Source: Puffinus mauretanicus
Taxonomy: Eukaryota; Chordata; Aves; Procellariiformes; Procellariidae
Reading direction: 5' to 3'
Length of the DNA: 64,000 nucleotides
Assembly: GCA_023333565.1 (NCBI GenBank)
Contig: JAJKFH010002859.1
Span: 434,001-498,000 of the forward strand
Part shown: positions 62,991-64,000 of the stretch, one piece after another
Layout of the letters: each line of letters opens with the position of its first letter
Position numbering within the stretch: position 1 is the first letter of the stretch
The notes under the pieces: generated by a model
Databases searched by the model: none
What the model was told of the DNA's origin: nothing
The model's input: only the letters and a program-made list of their open reading frames with translations
Program-made: the position numbers and the translations under genes

Positions 62991-63506
62991 GCGCTCACAA
63001 GGCATGTGCAGGACAACCAGGGGATCAGGCCCAGCCAGCACGGGTTCATGAAAGGCAGGTCCTGCTTGACCAACCTGATCTCCTTCTATGACCCACCTCA
63101 TGGATGAGGGAAAGGCTGTGGATGTGGTCTACCTGGACTTCAGTAAAGCCTTTGACACTGTCTCCCACAGCATTCTCCTAGAGAAGCTGGTGGCTCACGG
63201 CTTAGACAGGTGCACTCTTCGCTGGGTAAAAAACTGGCTGGACGGCCGAGCCCAGAGAGTTGTGGTGAACGGAGTTAAATCCAGTTGGCGGCCGGTCACG
63301 AGCGGTGTTCCCAGGGCTCAGTTTTGGGGCCGGTCCTGTTCAATATCTTTATCAACGATCTGGATGAGGGGATCGAGTGCTCCCTCAGTAAGTTTGCAGA
63401 TGACACCAAGTTGGGCGGGAGTGTTGATCTGCTGGAGGGTAGGAAGGCTCTGCAGAGGGACCTGTACAGGCTGGATCAATGGGCTGAGGCCAACTGTATG
63501 AGGTTC
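62991..63506 (+). mobile_element. CR1 LINE fragment, copy B, truncated at both ends
   Basis: A + strand fragment of about 515 bp from the central reverse-transcriptase region of CR1 ORF2. It begins near cgctcacaaggcatgtgcag, with the QHGFMKGRSCLTNLISFYD-type block. It continues through VVYLDFSKAFDTVSHSILLE, LRWVKNWLDGRAQRVVVNGV and the [10 protein letters not shown] block, the last containing the RT catalytic Asp pair. It stops abruptly after NCMRF at 63506. Compared with the family pattern I know, a few bases appear to be missing near 63090 (between the SFYD block and LMDEGK), and one C is missing in the VPQGS codons near 63308-63312. Both break the frame. Unlike ordinary 5'-truncated LINE copies, it has lost its 3' half and tail, which implies a later deletion or rearrangement. 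Confidence 0.92.
63088..63501 (+). pseudogene. CR1 reverse-transcriptase fragment, frame-shifted
   Basis: The frame carries RT core residues up to about codon 73 (SGVP), then shifts because one base is missing near 63310. The downstream RT residues ([20 protein letters not shown] and the FADD motif) continue in the next frame at 63285-63509. It is a dead retrotransposon remnant. The first methionine lies inside the RT domain and is not a natural start. Confidence 0.88.
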
Positions 63507-64000
63507 TAGGGAGTATCATTATGGCCGTGGTCTTTTCTTGTGGACATTTACTACAGGCTGCTTTCCCAAAAGAACATCCTAGGCTACACGGGTCTTTGTC
63601 TTGAGCCACTACAGCCTATTTTTATATTCTATTTTATTATATTCTATTTTTGTGGTAGAGTTAGGAGCAATTCTTGATGGGGAGGAGGTAAAAAGGGCTG
63701 AATCCTTTACTGAGATGGCATAACTTTGGAAATGTAGACATTTCTGTGGTTTTAGGTAAAGGATTAACACATGACAACTCTTACTGCTTGCGGTTCCTGG
63801 GTAAGGAGCAAGAATGACAAGCTCTGGTTCAATTCTGGTATTCATGTTAGCTAAATAACCTAAGGACTTACAAAGCTGCCCGACCCCTGGAAGGACCCGT
63901 TCTGTCTCTCAAGTCTCTGGGTCATGACCAGGGTACACTACGAAGAGGGCTGCAGGCCTTGGAGATCGGACACTCTACCTTAGATATTTCTATACCAAAG
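63507..64000. other. noncoding DNA, nothing recognised
   Basis: Sequence after the abrupt end of CR1 copy B. No continuing CR1, exon or other repeat was recognised. Confidence 0.55.

Overview
The window looks like nuclear DNA from a bird, probably a neoavian. It is AT-rich and CpG-poor, and I see no bacterial operons, Shine-Dalgarno-spaced genes, CRISPR array, rRNA or tRNA. The avian assignment rests on two CR1 LINE fragments, one with the typical CR1 3' end of repeated ATTCTATG-type octamers, and on two copies of a roughly 0.55 kb LTR of a type I associate with bird endogenous retroviruses. No complete gene is present. The window reads as intergenic or long-intron sequence.

Layout. 1-7.1 kb: AT-rich, unrecognised. 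7.1-7.9 kb: a candidate first coding exon on the + strand (signal peptide followed by a consensus splice donor). 7.9-15.3 kb: unrecognised except for a GC-rich patch at 11.2-11.7 kb, a C-rich tract and a 59-nt hairpin at 14.55 kb. 15.35-15.63 kb: a second, weaker signal-peptide-like exon on the - strand inside a CpG-retaining patch. 15.6-46.4 kb: mostly unrecognised AT-rich DNA with microsatellites, two small tandem duplications (41.8 and 42.1 kb), several perfect palindromes and two CpG-retaining patches (37.8 and 42.6 kb). 46.47-47.03 kb and 54.93-55.46 kb: two solo LTRs in the same orientation. 48.5-48.8 kb: a possible old LTR fragment on the - strand. 49.8-50.75 kb: 5'-truncated CR1 on the - strand. 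62.99-63.51 kb: CR1 reverse-transcriptase fragment on the + strand, cut at both ends.

Functional reading. The mobile elements are decayed: the CR1 reading frames are broken by frameshifts and the LTRs flank no gag, pol or env. The only host-coding candidates are the two signal-peptide exons, and neither could be assigned to a known gene. I found no convincing new biological system. The observations most worth checking are the two orphan signal-peptide exons, the bulged hairpin at 14.55 kb and the CpG-retaining patches in an otherwise CpG-depleted background.
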